In this document: piece by piece, positions 19,674-31,587 of the stretch
How positions within the stretch are numbered: position 1 is the first letter of the stretch
Layout: every line of letters begins with the position of its first letter
Assembly: GCA_036873135.1 (NCBI GenBank)
Contig: JAPTYO010000002.1
Coordinates: forward strand, 36,819,452 to 36,883,451
DNA from: Clarkia xantiana subsp. parviflora
Lineage: Eukaryota; Streptophyta; Magnoliopsida; Myrtales; Onagraceae
Direction: 5' to 3'
Length of the DNA: 64,000 bases
Program-made: the position numbers and the translations under genes
Notes under the pieces: model-generated
What the model was told of the DNA's origin: nothing
Seen by the model: only the letters and a program-made list of their open reading frames with translations
Database searches by the model: none

Positions 19674-20409
19674 TGGTATCAGAGCCATCCCTAATGGCGG
19701 CGTGCCCATCTAGTTGAAGAAGATCAAATTTCTTCAACATTGGCCTTCAAAGTTCACCTTGTTCTTGTATAGCCTTACAAGATAAGCTTCGTGGATCTTC
19801 ATCTCAACTTGAAATTTCCATTTCTTGTGCAAGAATGGATGTCAAGTAAGTAACAATTCAAGAAATCACACCACTACACAAAGCTGAGCATAGACTAAGG
19901 ATAGCCAACATGTCTTAGTCCTACTTTGCTTAGATCTCGTTGATTTCAGCCTTGTTGAGCTGATTGCGTGATTGTTGTTGATATAATCTGGGATTTGCTT
20001 TGTTTCCTTGGATTTGGGTATGAATTTTGAGCTTGTTCAAGCTGCGCATACTACTTGGAAGTTGTGATTTTCCTACGTTACAACGTTTGCATACACTTTG
20101 CTTGGCTGAGGAGTCATTGTGTCTTCTTCGAGTTTTCACTCCATATCTTGAAGATTTCATAGATTTCTTCAATGGAGATTTGATCCTAATCCATTCCAAG
20201 TGATTTTTGAACATTGAACTTGGAGTAATTTTTTGCGGATTGTACGGATTGTACTGAAGAGTGAGCTGGAATTTGTCTTACTCTCAACAAACTTGGTGTG
20301 CTAGTTTTGTTGCTAGTGCATACCTTGTGAGCGTTTTCCTTGGAATCCTTTGCATCTGAATTTCCTCTGCTTTGAATCTTCAAGCTCCTTGTGTTACTTT
20401 GCTTGCAAG
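19674..20409 (+). other. Copia-2 PBS and 5' leader
   Basis: PBS TGGTATCAGAGCCATCCC at 19674, then about 720 bp of leader without coding signal up to the gag ATG at 20410. Confidence 0.7.
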
Positions 20410-21514
20410 ATGGCTCAGGAAACCAATGTTGATGATCCCCTATACATTCACCCCTCAGACACCACTGGCCATATGCTCATTCCTTTTCAACTTCAAGGAA
20501 CATCCAGCTATCATGTTTGGAGCACCTCAATCAGAGAAGGCTTACTGGTGAAGAATAATCTTGGTTTTATAGATGGCACATTCACAAGATTGGATGTTGG
20601 TGTCAATGATAGGGTGAGATGGGATAGGGCAAATGCAATTGTCAAGGCATGGTTAAGGAACACTGTGGCCAAGGACTTGGTCAATGGCTTGATCTACAAC
20701 CCTACAGCCTCTTCCATTTGGAATGACTTAAAGGAGATGTTTGACACAGTAGATGGCATTCAAATCTTTCAATTGACAACGTAGATTTACCAAACATCTC
20801 AAGGTGTGCTATCCATCACTGAATACTTTGCCAAGATGAAGCAACTATGGGATGCTCTTGCTTCCATTGATGATTTGGTTCTCCAATGTGCTGGGACATT
20901 GCCATTGTCAATGAACACAAAGAGAAACAGAAGTTGATGGCTTTTCTCTTGGGGCTAAATGATTCCTATGGACATATTAGGAGCAACTTGCTTATGGGCA
21001 GCCCCTTCCTACACTTAGCATTTCCTTCTCTGTGTTAGTACAAGAAGAGAGTCAAAGGACCATCTCTGGTTCCATTGGTGATGTGGGTGAGGCAACAGCC
21101 TTATTCACTGGGAAGATTCCATCTTATGGAGGAGGTAGAGGCAATGGAAGAGGATATGCAAGGGGTAGAGGTTTTGGAAGAGGCAATGGAATTGGAAGAG
21201 GCAGAGGCAATTTCAATGCTTCAAGTGGCAAACCACTTCCTACTTGCACCTATTGTGGCAAGAGGGGTCACAATGAGGATGTTTGCTACACCAAGCATGG
21301 CTACCCATATGATCATCCAATCCATCAAAACAATCCAAATGCTCCTAAGAGGAATTGGAACTCAGCAAACATTGTGGAAGATGGTGGAACCTCAAGTGCA
21401 ATTGAGCATGTGGCAGCCAAAGACAAGAGGATCTTCCATGGCACAGCTAACAAAAGGATTCAACATGTTGCTGCCCATGATGATCATTTTGATCATACAC
21501 CTCTATCCTTTTAA
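20410..21514 (+). pseudogene. gag: Copia-2 gag
   Basis: ATG at 20410. The N-terminus reads NVDDPLYIHPSDTTGHMLIP, typical of plant Copia Gag. A UBN2-like capsid region (VRWDRANAIVKAWLRNTV, SSIWNDLKEMFD) follows. A TAG at 20782 and a frame change near 20930 break it. The second part (21032-21514) has an Arg-Gly-rich tract and the zinc knuckle CTYCGKRGHNEDVC (CxxCxxxxHxxxxC). It ends in TAA at 21512, in frame with pol, where an active copy would be expected to read on. Confidence 0.85.
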
Positions 21515-24500
21515 GATGTGGATCAAGCTCATGTCAACATGGCAGGTATATCTAGTGATCCTATGGTTTGGATAGTTGACTCAGGTGCAACTAACCATAT
21601 CACTCATCAAATTGAATGGCTACATGATTTGAAGAATAGTGACTCTGATCACCAATATGTGCACTTGCCAAATGGTCACAAGTGCAAAGTGACTCATGTT
21701 GGTTCTTGCTCTTTCTCAAGTGGATTCACGTTGACTAGCATCCTTTTGGTCCCTGATTTCAAGTTCAATTTGATCTCAGTCTCTAGGTTGCCTAGCCAGT
21801 TAAATTGCAAAGTGATCTTTACTTGTGATCATGTGTTGCTTCAGGGCCAGAGTGGCAAGTCCATGGTGATTGGGCAATGGAATAAAGGATTGTACACCTT
21901 GAAGGATGTGGTGTCTTCAAGCCCAAGGAAGATAGCAACTACCTGCTTGGGGAATAAGGATGAAGTTTTGAGATGGCATAGGCGTTTGGGTCATGTCTCA
22001 GAACAATATTTGAACCATTTGGATGTTTTAGGCTTGAATAAGACCTATGGTTGTATCAAACAATGCACTATTTGTCCTCTTGCAAAGCAATCTAGATTTT
22101 CATTTCCAATCAGTGATTCAATTGCTTCAAAGCCTTTTGATTTGATTCACATGGATTTATGGGGACCATACAAGGTGCCTACCTTCAAGAACAATCAATA
22201 TTTCTTGACCATTGTTGATGATCATTCAAGAGCAACTTGGGTCTATTTGATGAGACACAAGAGTGACACCTTCTTGCACATCAAGAATTTCTTGATCATG
22301 GTCAAGACTCAATTTGGTACAATGGTCAAGACTTTGAGGAGTGACAATGGGATTGAGTTCATCAACTCAGTTTGCAAAGACTTACTTGTTCAATTTGGGA
22401 TTCTTCATCAAACAAGTTGTGTGCATACAGCACAACAAAATGGCAGGGTTGAACGCAAGCATAGGGACATCCTCAACATTGCTAGAGCCATAAGGTTTCA
22501 AGCTTCTATGCCATTGAGACATTGGGGATATTGCATACTCAATGCTTGTTACTTGCTCAACAGGCTACCCACCTCTATCTTGAAGTTCAAATCACCTATG
22601 GAAGTGCTATATGGAAAAGCACCTTCTCTTCTTCATTTGAGAACCATAGGTTGCTTATGTTTTGCAATCAAATTGAACAACCATGACAAGTTTAGTCCAA
22701 GGGCTGAACCATGCATCTTTATGGGGTATTCAACTTCACAAAAAGGGTACCTTGTGATGAACATTTCCAACTCAATGTTTCATGTTTCAAGGGATGTTTC
22801 CTGTCATGAAGACATCTTCCCATTTAGCATGTCCAAGGATGCTTTAAAGTCTCTCATTCCATCTTGCTTGGGAGCCAAGCAATCCATTGAAGACTTCCCA
22901 CCAGAGAATACAACTTACTTTTATGAGGATGTACAAAGACACATTCCAATCAATGAAGTCCCACCACCTCAACAAATTCCAACACCTCAACCACCCATTG
23001 TGGATGATCCACCCCAACCTTCTAATCTAAGGAGGAGTCTTAGAATTGCGCAACTCAATCCACCACAACCAAGGAGAAGTGCAAGGATTGCTGAGATTCA
23101 ACAAAGGTCAAGTTCCAATGCCACTTTTGGCATGGAGAGGTATGTGTCATATGACACTTTAGGCCCTCAATACAAATGCTTCTTGGCTGCCATTGACAAA
23201 ATCAAGGAACCAAGCTCCTACAAGCAAGCAATCAAGGATCCCAATTGGATTTTGGCCATGAAGGAAGAGATACAAGCCCTTCAAGCCAACAACACTTGGG
23301 AACTAATGGAACTTCCTCAAGGCAAATCATCAATTGGTTGCAAATGGGTCTTCAAGGTCAAGTACAACTCTGATGGATCCATTGAAAGGTATAAGGCAAG
23401 ATTGGTTGCCAAAGGATTCACTCAAGTGGAAGGGACTGATTTCAATGAGACATTCTCTCATGTGGTCAAGATGGACACAGTGAGGATCATCTTAGCATTG
23501 GCAGCTGCCAAATCTTGGGGATTGTACCATATGGATGTAAACAATGCTTTCCTTCAAGGTGACTTAACTGAGGAAGTATACATGGACATCCCCCAAGGTT
23601 TTGATCCTTCCAAGTCTCTTAAAGGGTCTACCAAACGTGTATGCAAGCTTAAGAAGTCCCTATATGGCCTTAAACAAGCTTCAAGGCAATGGAACATCAA
23701 GCTCACCCAAACATTGTTGAAGAATGGTTACACACAATGTGCCTCAGATCATTCCTTGTTCACCAAGATACAAGGTAATGACAAGGTGTTTCTATTAATC
23801 TATGTTGATGATCTTCTAATCACTGGTTCTAATACCAAAATGATCAATCAATTGAAACACACACTTCAAATACACTTCAAATTGAAGGATTTGGGAGACT
23901 TGAGATATTTTTTGGGTTTGGAGATTGCAAGACCAAATCAAGGACTTGTGATCAATCAAAGGAAATATGCTATGGAGCTCATTGAGGAGGCTGGCTTAGG
24001 GGCTGCTAAGCCTTCTGAAACTCCTATGGAATTCAATGTCAATCTCACCACACATGAGTATGACAAAGCATCCAACTCCCACACTGATGATGTGCTATTA
24101 GAGGATGCTACTTCATTTAGGAGACTTATTGGCAAATTGCTCTATCTTACCATGACAAGACCAGACATTAGCTTCTCAGTCCAAAGACTAAGTTAATTTG
24201 TAGACAAGCCAAAGAAGTCTCACTATGAAGCTGCCATTAGGATAATCAAGTACATCAAGGGCACTCCAGGCCAAGGCTTGATCTATCCTTCCAACAACAA
24301 CATTAATTTGAGCTTGTTTTGTGACTTTGATTGGGCTGCTTGCCCTTTTAGTAGGAAATCAGTAAGTGCCTATTGTGTAAAGCTAGGAGGAGCTATGATA
24401 GCTTGGAAGGTCAAGAAGCAAGATACCATTTCCCTATCAAGTCCTGAAGCAGAGTATAGGTGCCTTAGAGTTGCTATTCAAGAGGCACTTTGGATAGGCA

Positions 24501-24819
24501 AGATTCCACCAAAGAACTTGGATTGCAAGTAAACCTTCCTATCCCAAGATACATATATAGTCAAGCAGCTGTGAAGATTGCTAAAAATCCAATGTTTCAT
24601 GAGCGTACCAAACACATTGAATTGGATTGTCATTTCACAAGACACCACATTGGACAAGGCAGGATTGGTGTTCATTACATTCCTTCAAAGGATCAACTAG
24701 CTGACTTGCTAACCAAGGCTTTAGTGAAGAACCAACACTTGGCTTTGTTGAAGCTATATGGAATCAAGGATGTCTTCCAAGAAAGAAAAGAGGAAGAAGA
24801 AAAGGATGGGAGAATATAG
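21515..24819 (+). pseudogene. pol: Copia-2 pol: protease, integrase, RT, RNase H
   Basis: One frame stays open from 21518 to 24196 (892 codons). Counting from the Met at 21518: protease WIVDSGATNH (D21); GAG-pre-integrase LRWHRRLGHVS; integrase triad D213 (HMDLWGPY), D276 (RSDNGIEF) and E312 (GRVERKH), with DD35E spacing; RT from about 610 (NNTWELMELPQGKSSIGCKW) with catalytic YVDD at 762-765. A TAA at 24194 falls in the RT-RNase H junction (TRPDISFSVQRLS), the same frame resumes through FCDFDWAACPFSRKS and SLSSPEAEYRC, and a frameshift near 24520 moves the last RNase H block (FHERTKHIELDCH, DLLTKAL) to another frame. Catalytic residues remain, so inactivation is recent. Confidence 0.9.
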
Positions 24820-25034
24820 AGTGTAGTATACACTCACTCTTAGTTGCATACATAGTTGCATACACATAGTAGCATACATAGGGCAAGTGTAGACACTTAC
24901 AAATGATTGTATACACTCGGCCACTAGTAAACCTAGCATAGTCCTAGTTGGTGAGCCTAGTCTCACTTAGTATATATAGTGCACTCTTTAGCTTGTAATC
25001 CCTAATCATCAATGAAGTATGATTCAAGCTTATA
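24815..25034 (+). mobile_element. Copia-2 3' LTR (220 bp)
   Basis: Begins TATAGAGTG after the purine tract AAGGATGGGAGAA and ends AAGCTTATA before CTCCC. Nearly identical to the 5' LTR except for the extra CATAGTTGCATA-type repeat. It overlaps the 3' end of the RNase H frame by a few bases. Confidence 0.9.
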
Positions 25035-25039
25035 CTCCC

Positions 25040-26382
25040 ACAGGGAACAATAGGTAGTTGTGGTATTATTGGATTTTCATCAAGCGGTTCGGCAACGTGA
25101 TTATCAGGTTCAACTTGATTCGCACATACAACACAGTGATTTGTGTGGTAGGATTGGCTCCTCCCACTGGATTTGTTATGAAAATATCCCCATCTTCATT
25201 TACCATTGGATTTACAATGAAAATGTCCCCACCTTCATTTACCATTTTATTCACTTGTGTTACTGCCTCAAATCTCCCACTCGAAGTAAGTGGGACCTGA
25301 CTATCATCATTATCCTGATCCAATTCGATCAAGACTTCGTCTATTTTGATTTCACCAAGTGTTGAAATTCATCCTCAAGTCATGTAACGTCTCATGTTCG
25401 ACCACGGCACCATATCATAAGCCAAATTAAACATGTATCCTCTAAGGATAGTCATCATACTCTCATTTCAAATACTTGTTTAATGCGCAAGTTAATGTCG
25501 CATGATGATAAGATTTAACTCGTTATCATTCGCTTTAGCTTTTATGGCGTCGTGTTTTAAACGATATAGTTGATGAAGTGCTTTATCAATATGAATGTGT
25601 TGCCAAACTTCTCGTTCAAGGCATTTAGTGGGAGAGGCGTTTTACCAACATCATCCTTTTCATTGGCTAATTCATCTCAAAGACTTATCCATCTTTGAAT
25701 AGTGCATTGAGCTTTCGCCTTATGCGTCAGTTTATACTTTACGAGTTCGTGGTAGCTTGTGTAGCATACCTCTCATTATCGTGCAAGTATTGAATGAATT
25801 ATTCCCAAAGGGAGGCAAATGAAAAATTCTGCATTCATTCATTAAAACACTTCATCATTAAATTCGTACTTTGAACACGATGTGTTCCGTCTTTCGAGGT
25901 ACACGCGCGTGTGGAGCCTATACCAAGTTTAAACCATGGTATAAATCGTTTCGTTTCAAAAATTTAATTTAACTTAATCCAATCGGTGTCAAACATGTTC
26001 ATCATTACGGAATTTATCATATAACGGAGTACTAACGAATGAGAAAGATTAAATTTTAGTTTAAAAACAATGCATCGAACAGCAATAATGAGATCAAACA
26101 GCTCGGTGAAGATGGTTAATTAATAATCGGTTCAAGAATTTGTTACATGCTTAAAAGAAATAGTTTCCTTATCCCAAGGAACTTATTATCGATGAGTATC
26201 ATGAATTGAAAATAAAAAAGGTTCTGGCAAGTAAAGATAAAAACTGTAGTTTAATCTTTATTGTTCTGGGGCATCCTCATTCAGGTTCGCATTTGTTCTG
26301 CTTCTCGATTCTGTAATTTAAAAGGGTAAATTGAATTACTCTCGGGTAAGAAGAATCCAAGGAGAATTTATGACTTGCATCA
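25040..26382 (-). pseudogene. Copia-1 linker and degenerate protease-integrase region
   Basis: At 25066-25332 a minus-strand frame with DNDDSQVPLTSSGRFE continues the Copia-1 linker interrupted by Copia-2. Further left-to-right, 25335-26380 is AT-rich and stop-filled. I could not recognise the protease DSG motif, the HHCC finger or the DDE triad, and the 1.0-1.3 kb available is shorter than a normal protease plus integrase. The likely reading is deletion plus decay. Confidence 0.5.
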
Positions 26383-27278
26383 TTATTTCTCAGTGCGTAC
26401 CTTGGGAGGATTGGTACAGGTAGCAGCCAGGTGGCCTTTTACACCACACCTGAAACACGTTCGAGATTCCTCTCTACGTGTTTGTTTTGCTTTCCTTTTA
26501 TTGCCACCGGATTGCTTGTGTTTGAACTTTCTCTGAGGTTTTAGAGCTATTGACTTATCAGCCTTATTATGAACACCTTTGCCTTTTCTCTTGCGCTTGT
26601 CCCTTTGCTCAACTGGTGTAAAGGATGCAATGTGCATTCCGTCCTATGCTTTTCAGCCCTAAGACGATCCTCCTCCAGCTCAAGATGAACTCGCACTTTC
26701 TCGAGGTTATCGAGTTGAGTTGCATGGGTAAGATGCATTTTCATGCTATTTCAAGAGTCAGGCAAAGAACGGATCACACATTGTACTTTCTGTTCCTCAG
26801 ACAGGATCTCTCATGCCTCCTTGAGTTCAGCAAGCATATTAGACATATGCCTAATGTGCTCATTCATTGTATGCTTAGGATTCATCTTGTAGGAGTCTAA
26901 AGCGATGTTTAAAGACCGCTTCTAGGCTGTGGTGTATACACCAAACCCTGCATTAAGACCATCCCACAGGTCCATGGCAGACTCCAAGTGATCATACCCG
27001 TAGAGTATGTCATCCTCTAGCATCGACAACAAGGCGGAACAGATTTCCTGATCCCTAGCATCCCATTCATCATGGAATACCTTCTGATCATCCGTGAGGT
27101 CTCCCTGCGGCCTGGCATGTTTTGTAGTCAAGTGCTCCAAACCTTTCATTTTAGTAACCACCATCTTCACGCGCTTGTTCCAGATCTTATAATTATTGCC
27201 ATTCAGTCTAATCCCCTTATTCATTTGGGAGATGACATTGTTGATCGCAACCATTGATACTAACACATTTATAATCAT
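26383..27278 (-). pseudogene. gag: Copia-1 gag
   Basis: Minus-strand pieces in two or three frames. 27278-26922: IRLNGNNYKIWNKRVKMVV, DARDQEICSALLSMLEDDIL and DLWDGLN, a Copia capsid region. 26744-26547: a Leu/Glu-rich capsid C-terminus. 26637-26383: Lys/Arg-rich, with knuckle CFRCGVKGHLAATC (CxxCxxxxHxxxxC). Frameshifts near 26920 and 26600 make it a pseudogene. Confidence 0.8.
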
Positions 27279-28853
27279 GCATAATCATGGAGATAATGAC
27301 ATTTTTAGAGAGAATTGCATACATCATATATATATATTAAGATAGAATACAACGAATAATGATTCATCAGCCATCTTAACCAACCGACCACCAGTAAATC
27401 GAGGGAATGGGGTTCGTGAAAGAGTTCACACTATCGTCGTCTTCAGTCCAAATGGACCAGTCTCTTTGAAAACGATTTTATTCGCAAATTTACCGGAACG
27501 GGAACTTTGAAATAAGCATACCTAATCTTGGCTTTCCCAAGGCCCTTTTGTATTTAAAAATGTTCCGATGAACTTACACATGCATATATAGTTCTACTAC
27601 ACAAGTAAATCATCATAGCAAGCAAATTCATCATTCAAACCACACATCATGCATACGCGTCATGCGTCTAATGTTCCGAGGAACTCATCCTAGCATTTAT
27701 ATAATTCTACTTTCTAAGTAAATTATAACATGCTTCTACATTCTCAACATTCAAGCATACGTGTCATACATGAAACTTCCACATCATACATGCATATTTG
27801 GCGACTGGTTTTTTATTTTAAAATATTAGGGGTTGACTTGAAATTCATGCTTACAATTATTCATGCGTGTTTGTAGACATGAATCCTAGGCAACCACAAC
27901 CATCACAACATGTTTGTCCTATTGCGCAAACAATATACTTAACCAGGGCTCCGCCCCCAACTTCCAGCTAGATTGACATAGTCAAGACAACAGCTCTAAT
28001 AAATATATGCGATAAAAGTAAAAAATTGCAATTCAACCCTCTAATTAATCCAGTCCCGAAATCATGCATTTCCGAGATCCATCCCCATAATCGAAACAAG
28101 GCATTAAGGTTTAAGCCTTCGAGCACTGTGTAAACTAATTAAAGTTAAAAAAAACATTTGGATTTTAAAACTTGACCATCCTATTTTATTAATTGACTTG
28201 AATTTGATTTTGAAAATCTGGTTCGGTTCAGTCAATTTTGAATTAATCTGGTTCAGTCCGGTTCATAAAAATCCGGTTCGGTTCGGTGCGATTTTGCAAA
28301 CCTGGTTCGGTTCGATCTGGTTATTGAATAAAATCTGGTTCAGTCCGAACCGGTTCAATAAAATAGGAGTTTGGTTCGGTTCAACACTAAAACCGGTTCG
28401 GTTAGGTCCACTTAGTTACACCGGTTCGACCCAACCCGGCTAGATCGAACCAATTAAGAAAACCCGGTTTGGTTTTTTCGTATCCGGTTTACCAAATTGG
28501 ACCGGCCCAATAATCACATAGTGTTGGCCCGAAAAAATCTTGTGGGCTAAATAGAGTTTTAAATTCCAATAAAAACTTAACTTAACCTCCAAGAATTATT
28601 AACTATATAAAATAATTTCCAAGATTGCATATATATCTTTATACCAATATAAAATGTGAGAGTTGTCCTCACCCCCAAAAGGTACCTCTTGAACATTTTT
28701 ATTTTTATTATTTTTATTATATATATATATATACTATATTTAGTTCCCATATATTTTTATTTTATTTTATATATATATATGTGTTATATTTAGTTCCCCT
28801 ATTTTAAAAAAATTGGCGATTTAGTCTTTTTATCTTTGAGACCCATCTATGTA
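27279..28853. other. Copia-1 5' region, non-coding, with a GGTTCGG-rich block
   Basis: Between the gag start and the Helitron. 28198-28490 is a run of imperfect CGGTTCGGTTC/CTGGTTCAGTCC repeats on the plus strand and may be a remnant of another repeat. 28690-28790 has short TA-microsatellites, each followed by the same TTTAGTTCCC motif. No gene was seen. Confidence 0.5.
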
Positions 28854-30219
28854 TCTTTACTATTACTAAAAAAACCATTTAGTTACATTTTGTTGTTTTT
28901 AGTTTTTTAGGTCGCTTAATTGGTAGGTCACCGTAGTTATTATTAATTTCTCCATCAAATATACTTATCAATTAGAGTCAACATGCATTCAATAGGTGCA
29001 AATGTCAGGTAGATGCATTTTTTTCATTCACTATATCACCGATTTAGAGATGTTTCGCTTGTTGACATTTTTGTATTCAATAAATTAGTCACTTGCTAAC
29101 TCATATAACATATCAAATATGGATCAAACGTGGTTCTTGAAGTTTGACTTTACATATAACATGTTACTCAATGTTTAATACTTATTGTTTCGAACTATCG
29201 ATTTAGTTCTTGCGTTTGTAAATTCAATCATATTAGGTATCTCCTAATTAGTAGTTGAATAAATTGTTAAGTTGAATTCAAGTATAAACTTTAGACATTA
29301 CTGTTTTAAAAAATTGATGCTTTAGTCTATACAATATTTGAGTATTACTAAAAATTTCATTAGATAATTCCATTAACTTTTTTGTTAAAGTCGCTTAACT
29401 GACATCTTACATTAATTATCATTAACTTATTAATACAATATACCTATAAATTTGAGCCACCCATAAAGTAAAATATGTACTCAACTCGTGCAAACTTCGA
29501 GTATATGTTGAGATTTTTTTCGTATCACATAGATCAGTCACTTGTCAAATCATATCAATTGTTAAAATATGGGTCAACCACGGTTCTTGAATTTTGATCT
29601 TTTACGGATAACCTGGTACTCATCGTCCAACATTTAGGGTCTCGAATCATTAATTTAGTTCTTCAGTCTGTCAATTAAATCAAATTGTGTACAACCTAAT
29701 TAGTAGTTAAATAAGTAATTGATATAAAATCAAGTATAAACTTTAGATTTTAATGAATTGAAATTTCCTTTAGCGTTAAATCAATTTTTTGTTGGTATTA
29801 TGATATAAAATTGCATGAAAAGTGTATAGTTACGTTTGTATAGGTCAAACTGCTTCACCGGTGACTCTAAGTGGTTAATTACGGGCTTACATTCTTCACA
29901 TCTCAAGTTGATAAATTAGATACAACTTTTTCGTTAATAACTCACATCATGCTCAATCCAACTCATTATTAGTTATAACAGTAAATTAGTATCGTAATTT
30001 TAAAAAAAAAAATTAATTTTTTTTGACTTAATTATTTACTTCTATTTTTTCCGTTTTGAATTACTTTGTGTCGTTCTTTTCGATCACAAATTCATTTATC
30101 GCAACCCCTAAACTTGGCCATGTATTAATTACATGTTAAAATGTTAGAAAACTGAATATAAATTATGTATTTTAAAACTTAGACGATTAATACGCGTGCA
30201 ACGCACGCGTTAATAACTA

Positions 30220-30220
<1 letters not shown>
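28854..30220 (+). mobile_element. Non-autonomous Helitron (about 1.37 kb)
   Basis: The 5' end TCTTTACTATTACTAAAA (28854) has the TC start and ACTATTA block of plant Helitrons. The 3' end carries the hairpin ACGCGTGC-AAC-GCACGCGT (30192-30210, 8-bp stem), then TAATAACTAG (CTAG, the CTRR terminus). Flanks are A (28853) and T (30221), the expected A/T insertion site. The interior is AT-rich with no Rep/helicase and holds two diverged direct repeats of about 450 bp (about 29090-29295 and 29540-29740 share TTAGTTCTT and TCAAGTATAAACTTTAGA). Confidence 0.75.
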
Positions 30221-30282
<62 letters not shown>

Positions 30283-30344
30283 CGGCACAATCTACATATA
30301 TATATATTTAGTGTCAAGATTCTATCTTTAAGATGTAAATCAAT

Positions 30345-30388
<44 letters not shown>

Positions 30389-30413
30389 AATTTCTGCATA
30401 CATATATATATAT
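30221..30413. repeat. TA microsatellites
   Basis: An uninterrupted TA run of about 58 bp at 30221-30279, and further TA runs at 30292-30307, 30350-30385 and 30402-30413. The Helitron inserted at the edge of the first run. Confidence 0.9.
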
Positions 30414-30997
30414 ATTTTTTATTTATTGTCAATATCTTTAATAGGGAAAAAAAAATATACTGACAATATATTTTCTTAATCTTTTAGGTATCTAAATGTA
30501 CCAACAATATATTAATCACTATCTTTTAGCTAGATATATTGATAATGATATATTTCCATATATTTAGTGTGAACTTATCCATATATTTCCAATTATAGAT
30601 ATATTTTTACCTTTAATAAAAATTAAAACATGGTTAACAATATTTTATATGTATTTCGGCCGAAAATTACTTTTCTTGTGGAATAAGAAATTAAAATTTT
30701 CACCTTGTAATTTTAGGGTTTGGCCGAAAATAACATCCAATTGGAAACAAGTGGTCAAATTTCAGGATCAAATATTAATAAGATCTACAATCCAATGTTT
30801 GATTTAGATAAAAGTCACATTTTTCTTGAAGATCATGAACATCAAATTTTACAAAGAACATCATGAAAATTTCGGCCCTTACAATTATAAAATTGAAAAT
30901 TTTAAAAAATTTCAATTTAAAATGTCGGCCAACATCTATAAATCAAGAACACCAATTTATCAAAATCAAGAACTTTTAACACAGGCTCTGATACCGC
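30414..30997 (-). other. Copia-1 5' leader and PBS
   Basis: AT-rich sequence ending in GCTCTGATACC (30985-30995), the complement of the tRNA-Met PBS TGGTATCAGAGC (one change), two bases from the LTR. The last 80 bp match 2176-2254. No coding sequence was seen. Confidence 0.7.
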
Positions 30998-31587
30998 TGT
31001 TGGATTACGGGGTTGATTACTACAGAATCATAAATAAGGTACATGCTTGTAATCAGAATTACGCAGCGGAAGATGTGCACATACCTTAAACATTATCCGT
31101 AGTCCCAAGGATCTTGCTGAGGGAGTTCACGATCCACCGGACGGAACCGTAAAAGTTCTTGTTAAGAAACCCTACGTGGTATTAGCTCCACAGCAAATCC
31201 TCTGATCGATTCTTGGCAGAGACAGATCTCCAGATTGTTTTGCTCTAAGCAAATTGGAAAACCCTTGGTGGTGGACTAGGTTTCGGCCGAAGTATGTGTA
31301 AAGGGGGGAAGGGTTTTTCTCTCAAATCACCACTTAGGAAGAATTGTGAAGTACCCCAAATAAAACCCTAACACCTCTTATTTTTAGGAGCAAAGTGGAC
31401 AAAAGTCCACTTTGCCCCACACACATATTCGGCTGGCCACATATGTTAGGGAGGCCCATTTTGAACCTCTCATGTCAATTGGGATTTGGGTCAAGCCCAA
31501 TTTCCCTAATGTGACATTAACCCAATTTCTTAGGTTACCTATACATATTAATGGGCTACCAATTACCCCAGTCACCATATGCTAACA
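30998..31587 (-). mobile_element. Copia-1 5' LTR (590 bp)
   Basis: TGTTGGATTACGGGG to CATATGCTAACA on plus. It abuts the PBS on its left and the 91-bp array of element A on its right, so Copia-1 had inserted in that array. From about 31163 rightwards it belongs to the 5.6-kb tandem unit. Confidence 0.85.

Larger units (their letters stand above)
19467..25034 (+). mobile_element. Copia-2: full-length Ty1/Copia element with TATA...TATA ends
   Basis: LTRs 19467-19673 and 24815-25034, target duplication CTCCC at 19462-19466 and 25035-25039. Internal order PBS, gag, protease, integrase, RT, RNase H, PPT is that of Copia. The LTR begins TATAGAGTG and ends AAGCTTATA instead of TG...CA; TATA is one of the known rare non-canonical termini. 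It is inserted in the Copia-1 linker. Confidence 0.9.

Noticed and set aside
28198..28490. Telomere-like repeat
   Set aside because: The unit is CGGTTCGGTTC-like, not the plant telomere TTTAGGG, and it is degenerate.
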